Positions 25,276 through 34,827 of a stretch of DNA of 64,000 nucleotides are shown piece after piece. The DNA is taken from the NCBI GenBank assembly GCA_020746105.1, contig CM036629.1:10308001-10372000 (forward strand). Reading direction: 5' to 3'. The translations under genes and the position numbers were made by a program. Below the pieces are notes generated by a model that worked only from the letters and a program-made list of their open reading frames with translations, had not been told where the DNA came from and made no database searches. This DNA is from Trogon surrucura (Eukaryota; Chordata; Aves; Trogoniformes; Trogonidae). The stretch's first letter is position 1. Each line of letters begins with the position of its first letter.

Positions 25276-26068
25276 CACAGAATCATGGAATCACAGAATA
25301 TTAGAGGTTGGAAGGGACCTCAAAGATCATCTAGTCCAACCCCCCCGCCAGAGCAGGATCACCTACAGTAGATCGCACAAGAACGCGTCCAGGCGGGTTT
25401 TGAATGTCTCCAGAGAAGGAGACTCCACAACCTCCCTGGGCAGCCTGTGCCAGTGCTCTGTCACTCTCACTGTGAAAAAGTTTTTCCTCATATTTTTATG
25501 GAACCTCATATGTTCCAACTTGCACCCACTGCCCCTTGTCCTGTCAATGGACGCCAGTGAGAAGAGCCTGGCTCCGTCCTCCTGACACTCCCCCTTGACA
25601 TATTTATAAACATTCATGAGGTCACCCCTCAGCCTCCTCTTCTCCAAGCTAAAGAGATCCAGCTCCTTCAGCCTTTCCTCATAAGGGAGATGTTCCACTC
25701 CCTTCATCATCTCTGTGGCTCTGTGCTGGACTCTCTCAAGCAGCTCCCTGTCCTTCTTGCACGGAGGGGCCCAGAACGGGACACAATATTCCAGATGTGG
25801 CCTCACCAGGGCAGAGTAGAGGGGCAGGAGGACCTCTCTTGACCCACTTGCTACTCCCCTTCTAACACACCCCAGGATGCCATTGGCCTTCTTGGCCACG
25901 AGGGCACATTGCTGGCTCATGGGCATCCTGCTGCCCACCAGCACCCCCAGGTCCCTTTCCCCTGCACTGCTCTCCAGCAGGGCAGTCCCCAACCTATATT
26001 GGCACATGGGGTTATTCTTTCCCAAGTGCAAAACTCTACACTTGCCCTTGTTGAACCGCATAAGCATA
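25276..26068 (-). mobile_element. CR1 LINE, 5'-truncated, coding part intact
   Basis: About 790 bp of CR1 inserted on the minus strand. The 3' end lies at the left: degenerate 8-bp terminal repeats (CACAGAATCATGGAATCACAG, 25276-25296) are followed by the standard CR1 3' UTR and the end of the polymerase frame. The element is cut off at about 26068 inside the polymerase gene, as usual for CR1, whose reverse transcription rarely completes. The reading frame has no stop or frameshift over 234 codons, so the copy is fairly young. Its 3' end closely matches the CR1 scrap at 33146-33268, which suggests the same subfamily. It cannot move by itself, because the endonuclease and the reverse-transcriptase catalytic core are missing. 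Confidence 0.95.
25363..26067 (-). pseudogene. CR1 ORF2 polymerase, C-terminal fragment
   Basis: This 234-codon open frame is the C-terminal third or so of the CR1 ORF2 protein (endonuclease plus reverse transcriptase). It starts downstream of the catalytic YADD-type motif, in the stretch reading [16 protein letters not shown] (residues 5-20). It continues through [15 protein letters not shown] (about 40-54), [13 protein letters not shown] (83-95) and [13 protein letters not shown] (111-123). The closing block is [20 protein letters not shown] (206-225), and the frame ends at a family-like stop. The initial Met is simply the first ATG inside the truncated frame, not a native start. No enzyme activity is expected because palm and endonuclease domains are absent. 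There is no internal stop or frameshift, which marks a relatively recent insertion. Confidence 0.93.
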
Positions 26069-27189
26069 GTACCTTTCCAAAGTGCTTTAATTTTTGGAGA
26101 AATTTTTTTTGGGGTGTCTGCCTTGCCTTGTGACCATTAAAAATTGAATTTCAATCAGGTGTTAAAATTTTTTTGAACAAATGCGTATATTGAAATTTAG
26201 CAAATCTATCCAACCTTCTACTTAATGAATTAAAATGTAAGTTTCTATGCCAAAATAGTTTAGAATGCACATAATTTCATAATTACATGATTCATAGGGA
26301 AGCTTTTTGCAAATAGGGTCATAGTCTCTGACTTTATAGACAGTATTGTGGAAACAACAGAGCAGTCATTGCTTTATGTTACCCAGTAATTCCAAGCAAA
26401 ATATCATGTACTGAAATGCAGTCCAGTAGCATAAAAGTGTTGCTTTTGCCCAAAGTGGGAGGTGGCAAATGTGGGTTACAAAGAAATGCTGCTAGCACTG
26501 ACCCAGAGTAGCCAAAACTGATTCTTGAAATACAGTGGCCTGAAGGGGTTGCGCTGTGAGTGGGAGATTTCAGCATGATCAGATATATTCTGGCTAGTCC
26601 CTGGCAGTCACCTTAACTACCATGTGAATCAGAAGTCTTAGAAAAATCTAAGATTAGTTTCCTGTGTTAAAACTTGAAGGCTATTACAAAAATAATTTTG
26701 CCAATAAAATTTAATGAACAGATAGAAATTGAATGTAACTTTCGCATATTCTGTACAGCTTTAGAATGCAATTTATGTTATGTTTTATTGTAGCCTGGAG
26801 TATTTGTGTATATGCATGCCTGTATTGTGCAGGAAAACTAATAAATTTTTTAGTGGTGAAGAAACTGCTATGAAAGAAGTGGTTTTTAGAGATCTAATCC
26901 TCCTTCAAATTTATTCAGTCTTTTTGAAGTAATTAAATGTAAGTTACATAGAAGATGATACTTATCATAATTTCCTTGACTGTATTTGCCTGTGAAGGGA
27001 GATTTGGTTTAACAAGAATTGATGATTTGTATTACCTGTTATCTAGAGTTTGTTTGTAGGCTGAGGTTTTTTTGCTGTAAGAGTTGTTGGCTTCTTTCTC
27101 TGAAAGCAGTGGATGTGGGAAATGACAACAGAATGTACAGACAGTACCTGGGCTGTTGGCTGCCCCTCAGCCCCAGCTGGGGCAAGGGA
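26069..27189. other. Non-coding stretch, no gene seen
   Basis: AT-rich flank to the right of the CR1 insertion point. No frame longer than 83 codons and no repeat recognised. GC content rises sharply from about 27105 into the ERV-like block. Confidence 0.5.
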
Positions 27190-27745
27190 TGAGCAACAGC
27201 GGGTGTGGTCGGTTCATAGCAGTGCCTCTCTGCTGCTCCCATTTTCTTATGCTTTTCCTTGCTTCTGTGTGGGTCATCTCCACAGGTCACAGCTCCTTTT
27301 GGAAATATCCATCTGCCCTGGCTTGGGGCCCAGCGTGGGCTGCAGTGTGAGATGTCGGCTCCCCCGCGGCCTCCCCACAGGCTGCAGGGGCATCCCTGCT
27401 CAGGGGCCTTGGAGCACCTCCTGCTCCCGCTTCTCCTCTGACCTCAGAGCTCTCGGGGCTCTTCCTCCTGCTCCTTCCTCAGGTTTTTCCTCGCTGTTTT
27501 CCTCACGCTTTCCCCTCCCTGCCAGGCACTGTTCATGTTTTGCCCTTTCTCAAACGTGTTTCCAGGGAGGCGCCACCGGCGTCGTCTTTGGGCTCAGCCG
27601 TGCCCTGTGCTGGGGCGGCCGCGGAACCGGTGGGAACCAGCAGGAACCAGCCCTGGGCAGCACGGGGCAGCCTCGGCCCCTCCTCACAGAGACCCCGCGG
27701 CCCCGCTGCCACTGCCCGGGCACGGACACGCAATACAAATTTCTG
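27190..27745. mobile_element. Degraded avian ERV LTR-type repeat, GC-rich
   Basis: This GC- and CpG-rich block resembles a dispersed avian endogenous-retrovirus repeat, probably of the ERVK-like class, as I recall the family. The matching phrases are GGGTCATCTCCACAGGTCAC (27281-27300), CTTGGGGCCCAGCGTGGGCT (27321-27340) and GGAGCACCTCC (about 27411-27421), then a GGCGCCACCGGCGTCGTC stretch at about 27568. It carries a NotI site (GCGGCCGC, 27615-27622). Long overlapping open frames (up to 280 codons over 27113-27955, plus 160- and 119-codon frames) come from high GC and poor stop-codon content, not from a gene. Orientation, exact ends and flanking target duplications could not be fixed. The alternative is a genuine CpG island. 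Confidence 0.6.
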
Positions 27746-30329
27746 CAGGGTGGGCAGGCACATACACTGCATACCTCTGGACACGTTTGCCCATCTATAC
27801 ATACACCTCAAGCTTGCCGCAGAGACACAGGGTCCAGGATGTGCCACAAAATTCAACCAAGAAAGCCGTGTTCAGACAGCTGGCTGCTGCTTGAGGGCTT
27901 GGCCTCATTTAAAGATCACTCAGGTACGGGCACAATTAAATGGCGCTCAGTATAGATGGGCCATCAGAGCTCTGCTGTCCCTCTTAGTGTATAGTATTAA
28001 AGTGTGCATTAGGGAAGATTGAGCACAGATGGACTTCCTGGACATTCAACCAAATGATCAATATTCACTCTAAATTGCTTTGCAGTTTGTTTCCTCTTCC
28101 AGATCCTTGCCAGTAGTTTAGGACTCGGTTGCCTTTGAGCGGAAGAAAACGGGGAAAAAAAAGAAAAAAGAGGAAAAAGTCTTACATGGGAAGTCCAGTT
28201 GCAGTCACATTTCTTATCTGTGCCGTGTACAGGTTTGGGAGACGTTCTGGGATAAGCCTCTAGAACTCCACAGTGCCCTGTACGTGACTGACTTTCCTAA
28301 ATGTTGGAGTTTTCCCCTTTGCTGTTCAGGGAAGGCTTTTCACTAGAATGGGACACTGGCTGTGATTTGGTAATAAAAGCAGTGTTCTGCAAGACTGGAG
28401 GCTTCTCTTCCCTGGGACTTTGCTCCTACTGCAGTCTTCCAGGGCTATACAGGAGAATGAGAGATGGCATTTCTTACTATCATATTTTTCCTCTGCTTTT
28501 AAACTAGGTTTTGTTTTTATTGATATGAAAGAAAGTCACCATGACTTTTCTGTTCTTGAGTTGCTCTCAGGAGGAGGAGGTTAAATCAGTTGACTGTAGA
28601 GAGCATTTGAAAGGACAGCACTGAATGTCAGAGCTGAAACCTGGTACGAATGCATTGCAGCTTTTTCTAGTGGTCCTTTTGTGTATGTTGAATTACTGAT
28701 CATTCACCTTTAAAATGGTTTATATATTAATAAGCATTTTGTCTTAACAGTCTGATGTCAGAAAACTCTTGTAGTTGCAACAGATGATGAAAGATCTAGG
28801 ATTTATTTAATTGTTTTTTATATACTTCTGGTGAGCATTACTAGGAAAATCCTGGTTAGGAAAGTCATATGAGCACTGACATACCTGACACAGCAAATTG
28901 GCAGAATTCCTGTGGCCATTAGCTGAAACAGTAAATGGAAACAGAACAGCTTTTACATATTTATGAGGAAAAACAAACCCCTTTTTGGCTGGCTATAATC
29001 TTTCACAGCCAGTTGCTTTATTTTATAATTACACTATGTCCTTATCTCACGGTAACCTATAGGACAGCCAGTCCTTGACAGTCACCCTGTCCAGCCTTCC
29101 TGACTGTCTTAGGACTGAACTTTTAGAATAAGGGTTACTTTGTGTTGCTTTGACAAAGAAAGTGACCGGCAAATCAAGAAGCTGGACCAACATGTTCTGG
29201 AAGAAACTCAGTTCAGCCTTCCCAGGTAGGACAGTTCTGACCCCATTACTCTGTAACTTAACAGAAGGAGGCTTCAAATGAAGAAAACAGATCACTAATA
29301 CAATTTTTTAAAAAGCTAAGTATGCCTCAGTTTCTGTTTCTTCTGAAGTGGCTATCATCTGTGATAAAAAGGTACAGAACCGCAGTCATGGTGATATGTT
29401 TGTCTGACCCTTGTGAGTCCTTGTGTCCTAGGCTCTGTCTCTGAACTCCTCTGCCCTGACTTCATTTCCTCATCAGCCTGGACTTACTGGATGTCTCACA
29501 ATGGCTGTCAGAGCAAGTCTCTTAAGAAAACCCAACTGCTGGAAATATGGTTGTTTCTTCTGAATATCTCTGCTTTTTTAAACCTTAGACTTTTTTGAGA
29601 GTTGGATGTAACTCAAAGGTAAATACAGTTTTTCTACCATAGTGGTGAATTTTTCTGAGCAGTAGCAATGTAAATTGACACCCAGTTCTTACCCCATGAA
29701 CTATAGTAGAACTCCTGAAGAGGTCTAGCAGAAATTTTTGGTATTGCACAGGTTATTTGCTTGCATGTTTTATATTTATCCATAACAGATGACAAACCAG
29801 ACTCAAAGCTCTCATTTAAAACTGCTGTGATGTTTGCCTGAAAACCTTATTAGGCATGGAAAGCTTTTTTAGTCTTATGAACAGATTTTATGGAAATAGA
29901 AACAAATAAGTGAGGGTAATTCAGATCTTTCTTCTGCACCCCCATTTTGAAATGAACCTGATCATTTTGCTTACTATTTCTATGTCTACATTTCCCACTC
30001 TCTCTTCTCCTTCATATGTAGTAATAAAAGTGAAATATTGGTATAGTTTAAGCAACCTAATTATTATTTGTATAGTTTTTGTGTTTTTTGTGAAGATCAT
30101 ATTGAATTTTGAAAAAGGTAAGGGCTTTATATCCACTATTGTTTTCCTTTCTGTAAAGCTGTTGTAAATTCAACTGGTAGTGTTCTTTTTGTTGTATTAC
30201 TTCCTATTTGGCTGCATTGTGTGTAGGAGCATCAAAATACATACCTTTGATTTATGTGGCAATGTAGAGAACGGCTACAAATGCCATGAAGCAGACAGTT
30301 TGAGTCTGTCCAATTGCTAAGTGTTTCAC
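27746..30329. other. Non-coding stretch, no gene seen
   Basis: The sequence returns to AT-rich composition by about 27950. Short frames only (85 codons or fewer), all without recognisable motifs. A donor-like AAAGGTAAGG lies near 30115 without an acceptor partner that I can support. An A-rich purine stretch occurs at 28141-28178. Confidence 0.5.
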
Positions 30330-30520
30330 TGTGAAAAATGACTCCTTGTTCTTTGCATCACAGAGATTGTACAATTACAATTTTAATCAATCCAACACAA
30401 GATTCATTGGTTCTTACTGCGCAGAGCACATAGTCACAGTCCAATAAATCTGCTTCTGATGTGCCGATCCCGACTCCTGCAGCCTCTAGAGACTGTGCAC
30501 AGCTGTTAGGCACGTCTGCA
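30330..30520 (+). mobile_element. Possible LTR 3' (R-U5) fragment
   Basis: A local change in composition surrounds an AATAAA at 30443-30448, followed by TCTGCTTCTGATGTGCCGA and a C/T-rich tail. That arrangement of poly(A) signal, short R-U5 and a TGCACA end near 30503 is common in avian LTRs. I could not find the matching U3 start or a target duplication, so this is only a guess from style. A single-copy poly(A) signal in ordinary DNA would look the same. Confidence 0.25.
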
Positions 30521-31086
30521 TTGCCTGTGTGCTTGCATGGTGTCAGGTGTATGGGGGGTGTGTGCTGATGCTGTTCTAGCTTTTGATGTGGTATTTTATG
30601 GCTTGCATTTGAATACTTAGAAATTATGTGTGTGAACTGGTGGATGCAGGAGATGATACTCTTTTTTCTAGTTTCTGTCTTTCTGAAAGTGAGATTTTGG
30701 TGCTTTTAGATTCTTCTGTTGAGGTTTAGCTCTGAGTGAATAAGATCTTCATATTCTCAGGGCTCATTAAGTCTTTGCAGCATCAATAACAGCCTGTCTG
30801 ACTCAATCCCTTTTGAAAAAGTACAAAACTGTCAAGTCATGGGAAGTAAGGCATGTGTTGGAGGGGAAAAAATAAGTCCATTTGAAAGCAACAGGAATGG
30901 TGAAAATGAAGCTTGCTCAGCATTTTCCATGCTACTTAGAAATGTTTAAGTTGACCAGAATTGTAAGTATTGGTTTGAAATAGAACTGACTTTTGTCCAT
31001 ACATCCAAAAAAACCCAAAGACAGCAAACCATTTTTTTCCTGAAAAGCAATTTTGGATCTGAGGCATGTGAAGTCTAGAAGGACTA
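30521..31086. other. Non-coding stretch, no gene seen
   Basis: No open frame, repeat or RNA gene that I can support. A TG-rich patch (about 30530-30580) is present. Confidence 0.5.
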
Positions 31087-31118
31087 GATGTCAAAGGGCA
31101 AAGATGCCCTTTGACATC
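31087..31118. repeat. Perfect 14-bp inverted repeat, 4-nt loop
   Basis: The left arm GATGTCAAAGGGCA (31087-31100) and right arm TGCCCTTTGACATC (31105-31118) are exact reverse complements separated by AAGA. As RNA this would be a stable short hairpin. As DNA it is a near-palindrome that could extrude or serve as a dimeric binding site; each arm contains TCAAAGG, the reverse of the CCTTTGA core bound by TCF/LEF-type factors. The family link is known biology; use of this site is inference. Confidence 0.95.
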
Positions 31119-31263
31119 ATTCTGAAGAATTTAGACAAGCTGTAAACTTCTGACTTACTCCATACACGATCCATACAAGTTTGTAACAACTTTTACTTAG
31201 TTTCTTTGAAGATTTTGTCTTAACTGAATGTAATTAGCACCAGTCCTGCTGATGGTTTTGCAC
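31119..31263. other. Short non-coding spacer
   Basis: AT-rich sequence between the hairpin and the purine-rich tract; nothing recognised. Confidence 0.5.
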
Positions 31264-31748
31264 CTACACCGTCCTGGGACTGAGAGACAATAAACATGCC
31301 CCAACACTCAGGAGAAAGCTAGCAGAAAAGCAGCTCTTTGTTCCTGTATCCAAATTTATTGCCTGACATACTACCCGAGAGCAGACAGTGCCTCTGTCCT
31401 GTGCTGACAGTCTGGAGGCAGCAGGAGAGAACTGCCTGAGCTGAATGTGAAGGAAAGGCAAGAGAAGATAAAGAAGACAGTAACCTGCTGGTGAAGGAAA
31501 GGCCAGATAAGAACAGAAACCTTGAATATTTGATGGTAAACAAGACAGATAATAGTGCTGAATGGGAAACACAGGTATCTTGTGGAAGGAAATATTAGCA
31601 GGACATGAAGGAAGCAAGAACAGAAGTAGTGCTGAAAAGAAGTGGGCATGGACTGGATTGCAGGGCTCATAGAAGCAATGGAGGGTATAGGGATGAGCCA
31701 GGCCGTGGGAAAGAGAAGAACGAGACACAAAGAAATAGGTTGTGTCAT
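31264..31748. other. Purine-rich strand-asymmetric tract
   Basis: For about 450 bp the plus strand is unusually rich in A and G. The minus strand therefore reads as C/T-rich and stays open in two overlapping frames (154 codons at 31264-31728 and 125 codons at 31371-31748). Both translations are dominated by Leu, Ser, Pro and Phe, as any pyrimidine-rich strand would give, and overlap in different frames, so I do not call either a gene. The 154-codon frame is slightly longer than chance would easily give. A worn exon of a non-coding RNA or an old retroelement remains possible. AATAAA occurs near the left end (about 31289) on the plus strand. Confidence 0.4.
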
Positions 31749-33145
31749 TCCTGTCGTTTCCTTAGTTGCAGCTACGGAGTTTTATTCTGATACAGGATGA
31801 ATCCTTTTGAATTCAATGTCCAGTTCTCTTCTGGCTCGCCTTTTAATATTTAACTTTTTACTAACTGGAGGAGTAAGAAACAGCTTTAGAGAAGTAAGTG
31901 CAAAAAATGAGAGACTTAAGAAGACATCTGGAAAGTTCACAAAGTATCAAACAATTATATTTATCTGTCTTTTAAAATGTTTGTTAATTTAAAACAAGGA
32001 AGCAGGAAACCGTAATTTATGATTGACGGTATACAAAGTTTTTCTTGACATTTGTTTTCTTATCGCCTGAAAGAAGTTACAGCTGACTGACTGAAAAAGA
32101 AGACATTTTGAAGATATTTTCAGTGGGTTATTTTCTGTTCATTTGCAGATCTTTCTACAGGTAGTGCTATACAATGTTATATAATGAAGACTTTGCTATG
32201 TAACAACAGATGACATGATAATGATAAAAACATTAAAAACTAAATATTTTGATTTAACTAAATGTTTTGGCCTGTTAAGGGTAAATAGTGGAAAATGTGC
32301 TTTCAGTTACACACCAAGCACACAGTGCAGGAGAGTTTACAGTGTGCTTAAGGGTTTCTGGAATGCAGTTCTTCCCTGAAGCCCAGTACCTATCCATTTG
32401 CTTTTTCCCAGAAAAATGTTACCATTATTGGACTTTGCCTACCGTTTTAGAAGCTCTAGAACATGAATAGCTTTTTCAGGCCTGGAAAAGCATTTCATAA
32501 TGTCTTTCACATCCAAATGCAAAGTGGCATGGGAGACTAGCATTGCTTTCTGACAGATTGTCAAGCCTGAGGCAAGTGTGCATGTCTGGCCTCACTGAAT
32601 TCAACAATAATAATTTTTAGATGATGATGGCTGACTGAATTCCTGCTAGATTGCTTTCTCTTTTAGAGTTTTTCCGTTGTCCTGTGCTGTGATTCAGTTT
32701 GTCTTTTCCTTCGTAACAGGCAATGACAAGTCCTTGGGGTGGCCTAGCTCGGAATTACCAGAAAGTCATGTAGGTAACACGGCACATAAAAATTCACTGA
32801 AGCATGTTTAGCTTTTTTCTGATGTTCATGTTTCCACCTGTGCTGTCCTTAAATTTCAGATATTCCTTTCTCCTTGTAAATGTTCAAGAAAGACAAAGGA
32901 AAGTAACCTGCTCTGAGCAAATTCAGTGCACGGGCTTCATCCCTGGCAAGTCTGAGTTACGTACATTACTTGCAGCACAGAATGCTTTAGGATTTTGAAG
33001 ATTCTAAAAAAGGGGGCTCTTGTACCTCTGTGGAGATAAGTCACATATTGTCCAAGTGATTCTGCCACACTTTATAAATCTGAGTAGACTCAGAACACAA
33101 AGAGTACAGAACTGTAGGCATTACAGAACCAGAACATCCACATTT
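31749..33145. other. Non-coding stretch, no gene seen
   Basis: Only 60-64-codon chance frames. AT-rich throughout, with no repeat recognised before the CR1 end at 33146. Confidence 0.5.
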
Positions 33146-33268
33146 TCACAGAATCACAGAATGTTAGAGGTTGGAAGGGACCTCAAAGATCATCTAGTCC
33201 AACCCCCTTGCCAGAGCAGGACCACCTACAGCAGAGCGCACAGGAATGTGTCCAGGCGGGTTTTGAAT
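33146..33268 (-). mobile_element. CR1 LINE, very short 3' fragment
   Basis: About 120 bp of CR1 3' end on the minus strand. The terminal repeats (TCACAGAATCACAGAATG) are at the left, followed by the 3' UTR and the last few codons of the polymerase frame, up to the phrase CCAGGCGGGTTTTGAAT. It then stops abruptly, which is the 5'-truncation point. By eye it differs from the copy at 25276 at roughly ten positions, so the two probably belong to one subfamily. They lie in the same orientation, forming direct repeats about 7.9 kb apart. Confidence 0.93.
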
Positions 33269-34801
33269 TTAACCGCACTTTTGCAGCAGTTCTTTTACCA
33301 GATGAAAGGTAGCATGGGCTGCTCAGCACCTGGAAAGGCGTCAAGAGCTTGGGAAAAGCCATGTCCATAGGCATGTCCTTTAAGGCATGGAGTTGTGTTT
33401 TTATACAATTGTGTCTTTATGCGGTATGTCTCTGAAGACCAGCACTGTGCAGTGATTCTCTTGCATCCTTCACATTGTCCAGCTCCTAGATCCTGAACCT
33501 TCAACTGGCACTTCTCTGCAGTCTTCTGCAATTACCTGCACAAGTTAGAGGAGAACTGGAGAAAGGAAATTACTGTTCCAACCATACTTCCTATGGTATT
33601 GCCATATTTTGCCAGGTGAAACTCCTGTAATGAATACTTCTAGCAGAGATTCATCTCCTTTAGATGCACCAACTTCTCCAAATGGTGGGAGGTTTTATTG
33701 TGAGAGCATTGTAGCTGTCAATGAGAATTCCATTATGATAAAGTGGGTGCAGATTTCTGTTGGTAAGGACAGAGTTTTCTCCCAAGTAGTATATGTGTTC
33801 GTTATACCACATTTTGTCTTCATTAAACTTTGCATTATATGATGGAAATAACTTGTTTTCTCTCCTCTCTGCAACATATTGACATTTTTTTTGTTTTCCA
33901 GTTCTTTAGAGCATACCATTTATGATTTTCCTTTCACTTTCCCCTTTTTCTTTTACTTTTCTCTTAATGCAATTGGTAATACTCCAAGTAGTGTGCTGGG
34001 CTGTGGCTCAGTAGGCACTGGGCAGTAAAATTGCTAAAAATGAGAAAGATACTAGTTTAGATGGGTCGATATACTGCATTTAGCATAAGGATGCAGATAC
34101 TACCAGCAAATAGAACAAGAATTTCCTTTGCAGACTTGAGCATCTACAGGCACACAGCTGTATCTTAGCCCATTAGTCTTTAGCTAATCTGGTCATGCCT
34201 GATTTACAGTGCCAGTCTGGCAGGTAACAGTAGAGAGAAACTGAAGCAGTATGGGTGATTTTGCTATAGTGAACACAATCATCTGTGATGACTTCTATTT
34301 GAAAAGGCTCTTAAGAGGCAGACCAGACTAAAACACAGCTTCAAGAGCTAAAAAACTATGTGAAACATTTGGGGCATGGATCCATGCTCTCTTGATTTCA
34401 GTTATTAGCTGAATCAATCATTTTACTTTCCCTTGCTTTTTTATCCATCTTCTCTTTTATAATGGTCTGTAGCTGCTCAATCTGTGATGTATTACCTTAT
34501 TTTCCCTTATTTAGTTTGCATTTGAAAATGCAGTACATAAGACGTGACAACACATGCTTTTGACCTTGCAGTGCTGACCTTATAACTCGTGTGTTTCATA
34601 ACATCTCCCACTGAAGAAGATAAGGTTGACTAAATTAGATCTGTTTCGAGCCGTCGGGCATTCATCCACAATGCTAAAGCCAATTTCAGTGAGGTCACTT
34701 TTTCACACAGTGAATCTATAATAGTTTTTGTCTCCTACTGTCTGATTTATTCTTCTGGCAAGGACTGTTGCTTTCCCTGAAACTGAGAGGCAGTTCGTTC
34801 C
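33269..34801. other. Non-coding stretch, no gene seen
   Basis: Short chance frames only (78 codons or fewer). No RNA gene recognised. T-rich near 33940-33965. Confidence 0.5.
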
Positions 34802-34827
34802 TTTTTTTTTTTTCTTTTTTTTTTTTT
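34802..34827. repeat. Interrupted poly-T tract
   Basis: A run of 12 T, one C, then 13 T. It could be a simple repeat or the reverse complement of an old poly-A tail; no retrosequence is recognised to its right. Confidence 0.85.

Noticed and set aside
25275..26068. Target-site duplication flanking the CR1 insertion
   Set aside because: No convincing direct repeat at the two ends; CR1 elements generally lack clear target duplications.
27113..27955. 280-codon plus-strand open frame, the longest in the window
   Set aside because: It lies in the GC-rich ERV-like block, overlaps several other long frames on both strands, and shows no conserved motif. Stop-poor GC composition explains it.
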